This document shows, one piece after another, positions 19,330 through 29,251 of a stretch of DNA of 64,000 nucleotides. This DNA is from Thermoplasmata archaeon (GTDB lineage Archaea > Thermoplasmatota > Thermoplasmata > Lutacidiplasmatales > UBA184). Both the position numbers and the translations under genes were made by a program. Position 1 is the first letter of the stretch. The number at the start of each line of letters is the position of its first letter. The stretch covers positions 124,001 through 188,000 of the forward strand of contig JAKIWL010000001.1 in the NCBI GenBank assembly GCA_022750055.1, written 5' to 3'. The notes under the pieces are model-generated. The model worked only from the letters and a program-made list of their open reading frames with translations. It was not told where the DNA came from and ran no database searches.

Positions 19330-19863
19330 CTAACCCGTCGCCGTAAGGGGGTAGCGGCCCACGCACTGGTGCCGAGCCCCGGAGGGGAGCAGCTCGCTCT
19401 GCATGAGTAACAACTCCTCGACGCGGGCCTCGGCCAGGACCCGATCTCCCGCCGCGTCGGCCAGCCGGCGGGCCCGCTCTCCGTCTGCCGAGGAGCGAAT
19501 CCGAAGGAGGGTGACGTGCGGCAGGAACGGGCGGGGGTCCTTCGGAAGCCCGAGCGGCTCGATCGAGCCGGTCACCGCGGCCGCGAGCGCCTCGAGCTCC
19601 GAGCGGCCGGAGGCGACTCGGGCGTACACGACCCGCGGCCGTTTCCGGTCGGGAAAGGCGCCGATTCCGGACAGCGAGAGTTCGAACGACCGGAGCTGGG
19701 GCGCGACCGCTCCGAGCGCGGCGCCGACTGCTCGGACCGTCCCCTCGTCCACCTCACCGAGGAACCGCAGGGTGCAGTGTCGGGGGGCGCGATCGGGCGC
19801 CTCCGGGAGGCCCGGGAGGGACCCGAGTTCGGGCACCGCGACCGCGACGAACGCCCGCACGGA
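19330..19863 (-). CDS. thpR: RNA 2',3'-cyclic phosphodiesterase (ThpR/LigT family)
   Basis: VRAFVAVAVPEL...APRHCTLRFLGEV...RPFLPHVTLLRIR: two HxT motifs. May start at ATG 19947. Confidence 0.85.
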   Translation of the reverse strand, partial: SVRAFVAVAVPELGSLPGLPEAPDRAPRHCTLRFLGEVDEGTVRAVGAALGAVAPQLRSFELSLSGIGAFPDRKRPRVVYARVASGRSELEALAAAVTGSIEPLGLPKDPRPFLPHVTLLRIRSSADGERARRLADAAGDRVLAEARVEELLLMQSELLPSGARHQCVGRYPLTATG

Positions 19864-19886
19864 CCCGCCTTGCCTCCCGGTCCCGG

Positions 19887-22526
19887 TCACGAGTGCACCG
19901 GGTCTTGCCGATTTCCATCGCACCCGCTTGCTCTCGACAGGGTCCATACCTGGGCTTCGGGAGGGCGCACCCGTTCCCGTCGAAGGACCTCACTGAGCCG
20001 CCGAGCCCGTCGGGCGTCCGAGACCAGGAACAGGACCGCCGCCCCTGCTTGACGAGCCTTGGCGAGGCCGCGCCGGATCCGTTCCGGCCGTTCTGCCCCG
20101 GAGACCTCCGCCTCGACGTGGACGTCCCGCCCCCCAAACGCCCTCCAGAGCCAGCGCCCGGAACGTTCGCTCGCCATCCGAAACAGCTCCTCGGGGTTCA
20201 ACCCACCGGTCCGCGCCGGCAGCTGGCGCACGAGGCCGTCCGGGAGCCGCGTGTCGAACCGCCCCTGCCGGACGATCTCGAGCCACTCCCCGCGTCGGGC
20301 GAAGATTCGCACGCCCTCGACGAGGAGGGCACGGTGTTCGTCACTTTCCCGGATCGCCCCGCTACGGAGTCCGATGCCCAGCCGTCGGGTCCCAGCCACG
20401 GTCAACTTTACCCCGCCCCCCTCCTCCTCGGTCCAGCCCCGTTGTGCGAGGGCGGGAAGTCGGGAGGCGAGCTCGACCCGATCGATCCCGGGAAGGATCC
20501 GTGCCGCCGCATCGACGATCTCCGAGGCCGTGGGGGGAGGACCCCGCGCTTCCAGCCCGAACATCCCGAGGAGGAGCGCCTCCTCCGCCGATCCTCGCCC
20601 CCCGTTCGCCCATTCCGCCGACTCCCGGACCCCATATTCGAGCGCCGCCGTTTGGCACTGCGACTCCCAGGCGGACCCGCCATCGTCGAGGGATGGCGGG
20701 GTGTGGAGGAGTCCTCGCGGGCCGCCCGACAGCGCGATGTCGACGAGGGCCACGCCCGGTGGGAGCGCCGGAAGAACCCGTTCCGCCGCGTCGCGGTCGA
20801 GTCCCGCCCATCGACCGGCCGCGCTCGCGCCCGAACGTGGAATGTGGAACACGAGATGAGTTCCCGCCGCTCCCTCGGCCGCGGCGAGCGCCTCCGGCGC
20901 GAGACGGGCCGCGTACTGCGTGGCCACCGCCGCGCCGAACCCGAACTTCCGCCCTTCGCACAGGATCTCCGAAAGCAGCGAGGGGGAGATCGAATGGGCC
21001 TCGTCGAAAACGGCAAGGACCCGCAGCCCGGCCCGCCGTCTCGGGGTAGCCGCGAGGGCGAGGTAGGTCCGGCTCGCGAGGAGCGTCGCGGCGAACCGGC
21101 TCGCGGCGGGACCGAGCTCGGCGCTCGGGATCCGGAAGATGACCGAGCCTCCCGCGTCGAGGAGTCCCGCGACATCGAGGGGGCGCTCCGTGGCGTCCAG
21201 GAGTCGAAGGAGCTTGGGGTGGAGCGCGACCCGTTGGACCCGCGCGATGGCCGGTTGCAGGTACTCCGGGTTGCGGCGCAACAGCCCCGGGAGCTCCTCG
21301 AGGAATCGCGCGGCGACTCGGCGGCGCGTGGTGGCGCGGGCGGCCTCGCGGCGCATTGGGTCGGTGAGGAGCTCATAGAGGTCGGCGAACCCACCCCGTT
21401 CCTCTTCGACGAGCCGCACGAAGACGTCGAAGACCTGCTCCAGGCGATTCCCCCAGTAGACCTCCGAACCATCGTGGGAGAGGTGGCGGAGGCTCGCGAC
21501 CAAGTGGGCGGCCTCGCGCTCCCGGTCGGCGGCACCCTCCGCAGAGAACAGCGCCACGCCGGGGATCTCCTCCGTCGGGCGGGCGGCGTCGACCGCCACG
21601 ACCCGGGCGCGGGCGGTCGCATCGAGGCCCGCCGCGATGGCGGGGCCCAGGTCTCCGTGCACATCGAGCACGACCGTCGGCCGTCCCTTGCGGATCCGCT
21701 CCCGAGCGAGGTGGGCCAGGAAGGAGCTCTTCCCAGACCCGGACGCCCCGAGGATCGCGAGATGGCGCTCGAGCACGCGGTCGTCGAACGGAGCCATCGG
21801 GCGGAGGGGGCGGACCGCCCGGGCCGCAGCGGCCGGGGTGAGCTCGAACGGGGATCCTCGATGGAACCCGCGGAGGGAACCGGAGACCCAGGCCCGCCGA
21901 CGGCGCCAGGAGGCTGTCAGGGAGGCCAGCCCGACCGCACTCGGGCCCCCCTGAAGTCGCCCGACGATCGGGGCTGACGACTGGACGAGACAGCCTCGGA
22001 GGGCCTTCCCTTCCCCCGACGCGCGCAGTCGGACCCGAACGGCAAGACGGGGGCGACCCGTCGAGAACCAGTGCCATTGGACTGCTCCGATGCCGCCGTA
22101 GGACGGGAGCGCCGTTTCCGGCTCATTCGGGTACCACGCCGCCATGCCCTCCAGCGGGACCGGTTCGTCGGGGTCGACCCGTCGATACTCGCTCGCGTCT
22201 CGGCGGTCGGGCAAACCCACTGGGTAAACGACCCCGAATCGGGTCCGGCCGATCGGGATCGGGGGAACCGCCGGGATCGGCCCGAACCGTTCGAGAGCCC
22301 CGGGCAATCCCCAGGCCGCTCGCTCCACGGCCGGCTCCACGTCGGTCGATCCCGGGAAGACCAGCGGTTCGGAGTCCTCCGTGCACTCGAGCAGGATCGC
22401 GTGCCCGGCGGGGTACGTGGACAGTCCTTCCGCCAACCGACGCAGGAAGGGAAGGTCCCACGAGGGTCCGTCGGGCCGGAACCGGTAGGCCCGGTCCGGG
22501 CGGGTTCGGTGTCGGGGAGCGTTCAT
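19887..22526 (-). CDS. HerA/VirD4-like P-loop ATPase with C-terminal wHTH and putative restriction-fold nuclease domain
   Basis: HLAILGASGSGKSSFLAHLARERI Walker A; LRVLAVFDEAHSIS Walker B; AAVATQYAARL sensor region. C-terminus EWLEIVRQGRFDTRLPDGLVRQLP...DVHVEAEVSGAERPERIRRGLAKARQAGAAVLFLVSD resembles PD-(D/E)XK-type domains. Confidence 0.8.
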   Translation of the reverse strand: MNAPRHRTRPDRAYRFRPDGPSWDLPFLRRLAEGLSTYPAGHAILLECTEDSEPLVFPGSTDVEPAVERAAWGLPGALERFGPIPAVPPIPIGRTRFGVVYPVGLPDRRDASEYRRVDPDEPVPLEGMAAWYPNEPETALPSYGGIGAVQWHWFSTGRPRLAVRVRLRASGEGKALRGCLVQSSAPIVGRLQGGPSAVGLASLTASWRRRRAWVSGSLRGFHRGSPFELTPAAAARAVRPLRPMAPFDDRVLERHLAILGASGSGKSSFLAHLARERIRKGRPTVVLDVHGDLGPAIAAGLDATARARVVAVDAARPTEEIPGVALFSAEGAADREREAAHLVASLRHLSHDGSEVYWGNRLEQVFDVFVRLVEEERGGFADLYELLTDPMRREAARATTRRRVAARFLEELPGLLRRNPEYLQPAIARVQRVALHPKLLRLLDATERPLDVAGLLDAGGSVIFRIPSAELGPAASRFAATLLASRTYLALAATPRRRAGLRVLAVFDEAHSISPSLLSEILCEGRKFGFGAAVATQYAARLAPEALAAAEGAAGTHLVFHIPRSGASAAGRWAGLDRDAAERVLPALPPGVALVDIALSGGPRGLLHTPPSLDDGGSAWESQCQTAALEYGVRESAEWANGGRGSAEEALLLGMFGLEARGPPPTASEIVDAAARILPGIDRVELASRLPALAQRGWTEEEGGGVKLTVAGTRRLGIGLRSGAIRESDEHRALLVEGVRIFARRGEWLEIVRQGRFDTRLPDGLVRQLPARTGGLNPEELFRMASERSGRWLWRAFGGRDVHVEAEVSGAERPERIRRGLAKARQAGAAVLFLVSDARRARRLSEVLRRERVRPPEAQVWTLSRASGCDGNRQDPVHS

Positions 22527-22840
22527 CCGCTCCCAACCCGCTCGACCTCAACGGCCAGCGCTGCGAGTCCGTTGAGGCGGCAGAACGACCGAAGGGTCGA
22601 GGTCGGCAGGCAGTGGAGCAGCGGGCGATCGACCGACCAGAGACGGACGCACCATACGACCCGTCCGTCGGGCAACCGGTACGCGGTCGCCCACGGCCGA
22701 TAAGGTCCGGCGATCGGCAATCGTAGGCGTCCGAGTCGTTCCACGCGACCCGGGGCGGTCGGATCGACGGGATTCGGTCGGGGGGCGAGTTCGGCGTGGG
22801 GGGGCTCGGCGTTCTCGAGCGCGTTCGCTCTACGGTTCAT
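22523..22840 (-). CDS. Small uncharacterised protein overlapping the start of the HerA/VirD4-like gene
   Basis: 105-aa ORF, MNRRANALENAEPPHAELAPRPNPVDPTAPGRVERLGRLRLPIAGPYRPWATAYRLPDGRVVWCVRLWSVDRPL...; ATGA overlap with the downstream gene. Confidence 0.6.
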   Translation of the reverse strand: MNRRANALENAEPPHAELAPRPNPVDPTAPGRVERLGRLRLPIAGPYRPWATAYRLPDGRVVWCVRLWSVDRPLLHCLPTSTLRSFCRLNGLAALAVEVERVGSG

Positions 22841-23054
22841 GTTGTTCCTCGAGCCCGTCGGCCGGGGACGACCGACCGAGCGGGCCATCGGGGACCGCGC
22901 GCGCTCCTCCCCAGGCATCCGGGGGGGAACGGACGGTCCCATCGGTCAGGTCGCCTCGGCCTTCCGTCCTGGGTTCGAGAGGGTCCTCCCGAGCCGCAAG
23001 GCCGACGGGGTCCGGTCGTACGACCGGGAACGGGTCGAGCCGGGGTCCGACGCC

Positions 23055-23083
23055 GCCTTCCGGAAGGCTCCCGGGTCCGGGAG
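23055..23083. repeat. Two adjacent short palindromes
   Basis: GCCTTCCGGAAGGC (23055-23068, perfect) followed by CTCCCGG-GT-CCGGGAG (23068-23083). Confidence 0.7.
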
Positions 23084-23725
23084 CGTCTCCGCAGGTGGGG
23101 CGGCGACCGTCCGGAAGGCCCCTCCTCCGGGCGCGGTGCCTATCGGCTCGACGGTTTGGCTCTCGGGACCGAACGGTCCAGGGCTCGGTGTTCCACCGGG
23201 CGCCGAGTTCGAGTTCCGGGGCTCAGGGTCGTGCGGGAACTGGGAATCGTCGCAGCTCGCCCGAGGGGTGTCATCGGACACGCTCGTTGAAGGTGCGTGG
23301 GGGTTCCCGAGGTTCCGGCCATGTGGGTTCGGCCGATGGAGGCGCCCCGGGAGGTCAATCCCATCCGAGGCGATGAATGATGAACGGTGCGACCTGCGAG
23401 AGAACCGTCGGTCGTTAATGCGTCATGAACTGGCTTGGCGTTCGCAGTTCTGTAAGAAGACGTTAGGAGAGGGTAGGAAGGGACCCCCGCACGCCCGAGA
23501 CGCGGTGCCGTCTCCTTGGGGATCTTGGCGGTCCCTTCCGGGGTGGTTGCGAGAGAACCAGGGCGATACGGGGTATAGGAACTGCCTCTGGGGCCCGTGA
23601 AACGGTCTCGTCGGCGCGGTGTTTCAAGCCATGTCGGGCTTTGTGATTTTATTCCGTCGGCCGTGACAGCATTCGGGAAAACGGAGCGAGCGCCGTGAGA
23701 AAAATCACGACGCTCCCGGGTCGCG

Positions 23726-24196
23726 CTACGGGTGGCGCCGGTCGGCGGCCTCGGGAATTCGGGGAAGCTCCCCCTGGATGAACGGGGTCCGAGAGCCGGG
23801 CGGAGGGCGAGACGCGATCGACTTGGGAGCCGAGAGCCATCGTTCTCCCCAGACCCGCAGCTCGCGCGCCGCCGGTCCGAGTGCGATGCCCATCTCCGTC
23901 AGGGAGTACACGACGCTGAAGGGCCGAGTGCTTACGACGGTGCGCTGGACCACACCCGTTCCTTCGAGGAACTTCAGCGTCGCGCTGAGCGTCTTGGCGT
24001 TCAACTTCGGGTTCCATCGGAGGAGTTCGCTGAACCGTTGCGGTCCATTCAACAGCTTGTGGACCAGGGCGAGCCTCCATTCGGTGCCGATCACACCGAC
24101 CGCAGCGAGAACGGGGCACAGGGCGGCATCCCCCATCGCGACGGAGGGCTCGACGGAGACGCGGACTTCAGGGCGATGAGATAGTGCGCTCGACAT
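23726..24196 (-). CDS. HxlR-family winged-helix transcriptional regulator
   Basis: CPVLAAVGVIGTEWRLALVHKLLNGPQRFSELLRWNPKLNAKTLSATLKFLEGTGVVQRTVVSTRPFSVVYSLTEMG. Confidence 0.9.
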   Translation of the reverse strand: MSSALSHRPEVRVSVEPSVAMGDAALCPVLAAVGVIGTEWRLALVHKLLNGPQRFSELLRWNPKLNAKTLSATLKFLEGTGVVQRTVVSTRPFSVVYSLTEMGIALGPAARELRVWGERWLSAPKSIASRPPPGSRTPFIQGELPRIPEAADRRHP

Positions 24197-24318
24197 GGCG
24201 TGAACCGACCGAAGCCAGAGGAACCGCAGATATTACGGTTGCGGATGGAAACCAAGTAACGAAAGGTAACTTCGCCACCGTAGCATCCTCGGCGACGCCT
24301 CATCCTCCAGCCCTCTAC

Positions 24319-24972
24319 ATGCCGCGCGAACAGGTTTTGATGGGGCCCGTCCTCGGAGCTGTCGTGAGCCTTCGAAGAGGCCGGGAGGTCGAGCTATCGG
24401 TCGAGCGTGAGGTCCTGGATGCGGTCGGGGTCCCCCGACGGATCCGGGTCTCGGCCCATTTTTCCATCGAAGAGGGTAGCACGGGGCCCAGTCCGATCGA
24501 GCTCGCCGCAGCGCTTCGGGACCTCGACAAGGAGCTCGACTCGGCGCGGGCCGAGGCGGGATTCCGAGGTCCCGTCCCCCGAGCCGACCGGTCGCGAACG
24601 GAACTCCTGGAAACCTACCGTCCCCGTCGACCCCAGCTCGTGGAGGCGCTGCTCGCCGATGGGGAGGTGACGCCGGCCGAGGCTGAGATCCTCCGCTCCG
24701 CCCTCCCAACGGCCCCGCGGTCGGAAGGAGCCTCGACCGTCCCGAAGGCGGCGTTCGCGGATACCGACCGCCCCCTGGCGGCCATGCCCCTGTCCAACGA
24801 CCGGACCCCGAACGTTCCTCGGCCGGTCCCTGAGCTCCTCGCAACGTTCCAGATCGGTTCCTTGAAACAGGCTGGCGCGATCCGGGCCCGCCGACAGATC
24901 TCCTACGACGAGTACATGGCGCTCAAGCGCCATTTCGGCGCCCTAGAAACGAGCTCCGGACCGGTCGCCTGA
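24319..24972 (+). CDS. Hypothetical protein
   Basis: 217-aa ORF with GC-rich third positions, MPREQVLMGPVLGAVVSLRRGREVELSVEREVLDAVGVPRRIRVSAHFSIEEG..., in a gap between genes. Confidence 0.6.
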   Translation: MPREQVLMGPVLGAVVSLRRGREVELSVEREVLDAVGVPRRIRVSAHFSIEEGSTGPSPIELAAALRDLDKELDSARAEAGFRGPVPRADRSRTELLETYRPRRPQLVEALLADGEVTPAEAEILRSALPTAPRSEGASTVPKAAFADTDRPLAAMPLSNDRTPNVPRPVPELLATFQIGSLKQAGAIRARRQISYDEYMALKRHFGALETSSGPVA

Positions 24973-24994
24973 GCGGCCCTTGGCAGCCCTTCGG

Positions 24995-26305
24995 TCACTC
25001 GCGCGGGGCCGGGACCACCGCGATGAGGAGGCAGCCCACGTCCGTGATGCCCGGCTGCATGGTGACCCCGCGAAGCTTCGGTACCTCCCCAGCCCCGCCG
25101 ACGTTCGCCTCCGCAAACCCGCCGGCCGGGTCCGCTGGATCCGACCCCCCACTCGTCGCGAACGCCCCGACCAGGGTGCCGCGATGTCGCATCTTCGGTC
25201 CCGCCTCCGAGAGGAACCGGCGGATCGCCGGTCGCTCATCGAACCCCTCAGGGACATCGAAGGTCGCCGTCGCGAACGCCACCAGCCCTTCCCGGTTCCG
25301 GCTTTTCAGCGCCGCGGCCTCGTCGCGAAGTATTTCGTCTAGGCGGCCCGAAAATTGGCGCGCGACGGTCTCGGGGCCGCCCTGGTAGGAGCGCTGGGCG
25401 AGCCTCGGGAGGTAGCGTTTCTCGCCGACGGCATCGGCTGCCCCTCGCAGGGCATCGTCCGGTCCGGCGACCACGACGGGTCGACCGACCGAGGCGGGCA
25501 GAGGCGGGGGGATCGGCCTCGGGGCGAGCGCGGCGCGTGGGGAGCCGGTCGCAGCGAGGCCCAAGGTCCGATCGAGCACCGCGAAACCGAGGGCACGTTG
25601 CGCCGGTAGGAGCCGTCGTGTCGGGGCTCCGCCGATCAGGTCCCCACCATCCCCCCGGTCGACCACGATCGACTGTACCTCCGCCCTGCCGGCCGCCTCG
25701 GCGAGGCCCCCGTCGACCCCGCCGCCGTAGAGGAGCGCTTGGGCGAGCGAGATCTCCCGGGAGCTCGCCCCGGACGATCGCATCGCCGAGATCCACGGGC
25801 CGGGCTCGACCGGGGTTCGCTCGGGGTCCGGCGCCGCGAAGGAGGCGATGGCACCGGCCGAGACGAGGGCGAGGAGCAGGTCGTTCGGGCCAAGGCCTCC
25901 GGCGAGCTCGAGCATGAGGCGGCCCGCCTCCACGCCCTCGCGCGACCCGGGATAGCCCCGCGGGACCCGCATCCCCCGGAAGGGGATCTCGGGAGGCACC
26001 GGGTCGGGTCCGGCGACGAACCCCTGGGTCAACTTCGCCCCCAGTCCGTGGACCGCCGCGAGGGTCTGGGAGACCGAAGCGTTCCCGGCGGCCACGAAGG
26101 CGATCTCACGATACTTCCCCACGGGGACGAACCGATTCCCGATCCGGAGGATCTCCCCCTCGACGCGCAGGGCCGCACGGGTCGCCTGGTACGCATCGGC
26201 GTTCGTGACCGCTCCACGGAACGCCTTCCGAGGGATCGTAGTCAGACCCTCGCCCTTCGACCCTTTCTCGTCGACCATGAACGGAAAGGAGGGGGAGGCG
26301 TCCAT
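24995..26305 (-). CDS. Glycerate 2-kinase (DUF4147/MOFRL family)
   Basis: EIAFVAAGNASVSQTLAAVHGLGAKLTQGFVAGPDPVPPE...ALVSAGAIASF...GPWISAMRSSGASSREISLAQALLYGGGVDGGLA; overall GCK/MOFRL layout. Confidence 0.7.
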   Translation of the reverse strand: MDASPSFPFMVDEKGSKGEGLTTIPRKAFRGAVTNADAYQATRAALRVEGEILRIGNRFVPVGKYREIAFVAAGNASVSQTLAAVHGLGAKLTQGFVAGPDPVPPEIPFRGMRVPRGYPGSREGVEAGRLMLELAGGLGPNDLLLALVSAGAIASFAAPDPERTPVEPGPWISAMRSSGASSREISLAQALLYGGGVDGGLAEAAGRAEVQSIVVDRGDGGDLIGGAPTRRLLPAQRALGFAVLDRTLGLAATGSPRAALAPRPIPPPLPASVGRPVVVAGPDDALRGAADAVGEKRYLPRLAQRSYQGGPETVARQFSGRLDEILRDEAAALKSRNREGLVAFATATFDVPEGFDERPAIRRFLSEAGPKMRHRGTLVGAFATSGGSDPADPAGGFAEANVGGAGEVPKLRGVTMQPGITDVGCLLIAVVPAPRE

Positions 26306-26359
26306 CGCGGTACGGACCCCGGACGGCGAAGATAGGTTTTCCGGGCCGGCCCGTCCTCG

Positions 26360-27526
26360 TCAGCCCGGTTGCAGACGTTCCGAAGCCCGCGGCGAGCCCG
26401 GTCCGAGGAAGCGCTGTGGCCCGAACATCGCCGGGTCGAGGTCGGACCGTTCGCCGAGCACGCTCTGAGCGACCCGCCGCGTCGAGGCGGGCGCGAGCAT
26501 GAAGCCGTGGCCGCCGAAGCCGTTCGCGTGGACGAATCCCGGGAGCCTCGGGTCGGGTCCGATCACCGGGAGGCCGTCCGGCGTATCATCGTAGAAACCG
26601 GACCACGCGCGCAGGACGCCCAGGGTCGACGTCCGAGGAAGAAGGTCGATGAGCGCCCTCGCCATCGCCGGGAGGAACTCGACCGAACTCGCCATTCCTC
26701 CCGAGGTCCCGGGACGATGGGGGATCGTCAGCCCGCCGACGAGTTCGCCGCGCATGGTCTGGCTGACGTAGAGGCCATCGGCCAGCCGGATGATCATCGG
26801 GTCGAGGAACGGTTTGAGAGGTTCGGTGGCGAGGATCTCGTGGCGCGTCGCGACGTTCGGGCTCGGGAGTCCGCAGCGCTCCGAGAACTCTGCGCTCCAC
26901 CCACCGGCGGCGTTGACGACCCACTCGGCGCCGATCGGTCCGACCGAGGTCGACACGCCCGAGACCCGGCCGGAATCCCGTCGGACCCCGGTGGCCTCCA
27001 CGCCGAAGCAGACCTCGACGCCGAGCGCGCGCGCCCGCTCGTAGACCCCCCAGACCGCCGGGAACGGGTAGAGGGTCCCGTCCGAATCGAGGAAGCTCGC
27101 ACCGACGAGCCGAGAGGTCGACAGGCCCGGAGCGAGCCGAGCCGCCTCTTCCGGGGCGAGGAGCCGGCTCGCCAATCCCTCGGAGGCGACGACGGAGTGG
27201 ACCCGACGGAGACGCTCGAGCTCCGCGGGACTCTCCGCGAGGAACAGGTAGCCTCCCTGACGGAACCAGATGTTGTAGTCGAACTCACGCCCGAAGCGGC
27301 GGTACTCCGCGATCGCCTCGCGGGCGAGCCGGACCGTCGCGCGGGTCTCCCACTGCTGTCGGACCCCTCCCCCGTTTCGGCCCGAGGCACCCGAGCTCAG
27401 GAACCCACGGTCCAGGACGAGGATCGGACCGGCGCCGGCCCGCGCGAGGTGATAGCTCGTGAAGAGGCCGACGATCCCGGCGCCGACGATCACACCGCGG
27501 TAGTGCGCCCTCGACGGGCCCGTCAT
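26360..27526 (-). CDS. FAD-dependent oxidoreductase (DAO/sarcosine oxidase beta-like)
   Basis: GVIVGAGIVGLFTSYHLARAGAGPILVLDRG...SGASGRNGGGVRQQ...AWSGFYDDTPDGLPVIGPDPRLPGFVHANGFGGHGFMLAP. Confidence 0.9.
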   Translation of the reverse strand: MTGPSRAHYRGVIVGAGIVGLFTSYHLARAGAGPILVLDRGFLSSGASGRNGGGVRQQWETRATVRLAREAIAEYRRFGREFDYNIWFRQGGYLFLAESPAELERLRRVHSVVASEGLASRLLAPEEAARLAPGLSTSRLVGASFLDSDGTLYPFPAVWGVYERARALGVEVCFGVEATGVRRDSGRVSGVSTSVGPIGAEWVVNAAGGWSAEFSERCGLPSPNVATRHEILATEPLKPFLDPMIIRLADGLYVSQTMRGELVGGLTIPHRPGTSGGMASSVEFLPAMARALIDLLPRTSTLGVLRAWSGFYDDTPDGLPVIGPDPRLPGFVHANGFGGHGFMLAPASTRRVAQSVLGERSDLDPAMFGPQRFLGPGSPRASERLQPG

Positions 27527-29187
27527 GCGGGCTCCGTCCGGGTCGGCGGAGGGAGGCCGGCTAGGGCGGTCAAGGGTGTGGGGACGACGGGGGGTCGTTG
27601 GGTGATGTAACCGACCTCGTTCGGCGGTCGCCCCTCCCACAGGGAGAGCAAGAGGATCGCATCGGGCAGGCAGTACCGACCCTGGCACAGGCCCGTGCCG
27701 ATCCCGGTGTAGCGCTTCGTCACCTCGATCCCGCGGTAGCCGCGTTCGCTCGCCTCGACGAGCTCGCTGAGGAGAACGTCCTCGCAGGCACAGGCGATGG
27801 TCTTCGCGTGCTTGGGGAGCTTCGGGAGGAGCTCGCGATAGTACCCTTCTAGCTCGTTGGAGCCCTCGGAACGGACCCGGGGGATCGATCCCGTCCGGGC
27901 GGGGGCGGGGCCGGAGAGGACCGCTGCGAGCCCCTCGGCACTCGACGACGCCGCGCTCCCGACGAACCCGGCGGATTCGCCGATGGCAAAGAGTCCCGGC
28001 ACGGTGGTCTCGGATCGGTCCGACAGCGTCGGGTAGTACGAGCCGGTCTCCGAGCGCCATTCCATCCGCGCGCCGGCCTGGAAGAAGAGCTGCGGATGGG
28101 GGAGCCTGCGGTGCGCGATCACGACCGCGTCGCAGGGTAGTCTCACCGACTCGCCGGTCCCCCGTCGCGCGAGGCGGACCGCTCGGACCCGCCTCGTTCC
28201 GATAGCTTCGAGGAGCAACGTTCGGGGGTAGAGGGGGATGCCGAGCTCGCTCGACCGGCGCGCCACCTCGGGCCCGATCGAACCGGGTGCGACGATCGCT
28301 TCCACTCGGTCGCCCCAGCGTTCGAGCAGGCCCGCGATCCTCGCCCCATCCCCGAACAGGACCGCGTGGTGGAACGAGGGACGGTCGGTCTCCGGGGTCG
28401 GGCCTTCGGCGCCATCGGCCGTCATCACACCCGGCCGGTCGTTCCCCGAGAACAGTAGGCCCGCGTCGTAACCCCCGACGGCGACGACCACCTGCCGCGC
28501 CCGGATCCGCACCCCCCGTCCATCGTCCCGCGCCGCAAGAAGTCGGAATCCGAGGGGGTCGGTCGGGTCGGGCGGTGGCAGGAACACGACCGTGGTCTGG
28601 TCGAGCACCTCCACCCGCGGGATGGCCTCTAGGCTACGCTCGCGTTCGACCAGGAGGGTCCGGCCCGCTCCCGGACCGAGCGAACGGGCGAACCCTCCGC
28701 CGGCGGTCCCGCCGCCGACGACGACGAGATCCATCGTCCTCTCCTCGCCGGGCATGGCGCTCCGCCCGCTCGCCTCATCGGCGAGGGTCCCATAGCCGGC
28801 CAGGCGGCGGACGACCCACTGGTAGGCCGGTACGGCCCAGCGGGGCCGGTTGAACCCATGGAGCGTGTCGATCCCGGACGGGAAGACCCGGTCGATCAGC
28901 CCGAGGAGGTCGAAACGCGGGGAGGGCCACGCATTCTCCGATTCGACCGCGTCCTGCGCGGTGGGCCGGTACCGACAGGCCCGGACGTTGGGGCGACCGT
29001 TCACCCGGACGAGGCAGTTCGTGCAGAACCCGATCCCGCAGAACGGGGACCTGGGCCGATGGTAGCGTACCGAACGCCCCAAGATCCCGACCCCGCGCCG
29101 CGCGAGGGCGCGGGCCAGGGTGTCCCCGGGGCGGACGGGAACCGGGCGGCCGCGGTAGCGAACCCACGGGGACGGACCCTCGGACAT
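27523..29187 (-). CDS. [2Fe-2S]-ferredoxin-domain FAD/NAD dehydrogenase with Bfd-like domain (sarcosine oxidase alpha/hydroxyproline dehydrogenase type)
   Basis: SPFCGIGFCTNCLVRVNGRPNVRAC; DLVVVGGGTAGGGFARSLG; TIACACEDVLLSELVEASERGYRGIEVTKRYTGIGTGLCQGRYC. Confidence 0.88.
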   Translation of the reverse strand: MSEGPSPWVRYRGRPVPVRPGDTLARALARRGVGILGRSVRYHRPRSPFCGIGFCTNCLVRVNGRPNVRACRYRPTAQDAVESENAWPSPRFDLLGLIDRVFPSGIDTLHGFNRPRWAVPAYQWVVRRLAGYGTLADEASGRSAMPGEERTMDLVVVGGGTAGGGFARSLGPGAGRTLLVERERSLEAIPRVEVLDQTTVVFLPPPDPTDPLGFRLLAARDDGRGVRIRARQVVVAVGGYDAGLLFSGNDRPGVMTADGAEGPTPETDRPSFHHAVLFGDGARIAGLLERWGDRVEAIVAPGSIGPEVARRSSELGIPLYPRTLLLEAIGTRRVRAVRLARRGTGESVRLPCDAVVIAHRRLPHPQLFFQAGARMEWRSETGSYYPTLSDRSETTVPGLFAIGESAGFVGSAASSSAEGLAAVLSGPAPARTGSIPRVRSEGSNELEGYYRELLPKLPKHAKTIACACEDVLLSELVEASERGYRGIEVTKRYTGIGTGLCQGRYCLPDAILLLSLWEGRPPNEVGYITQRPPVVPTPLTALAGLPPPTRTEPA

Positions 29188-29251
29188 CGGCGGACCCGCG
29201 GACCGGGCCGCTGCGTATTTAGGCCGTCCCCCGAGCCCGCCCTCGTGCCGC

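Noticed and set aside
19893-21977. 694-aa plus-strand ORF
   Set aside because: Antisense to the HerA/VirD4-like ATPase with clear Walker motifs; no homologous motifs in the shadow frame.
22839-23600. 253-aa plus ORF and 111-aa minus ORF in the gene-poor region
   Set aside because: No recognisable family, weak coding character, and both frames cover the palindromes; left as possible noncoding region.
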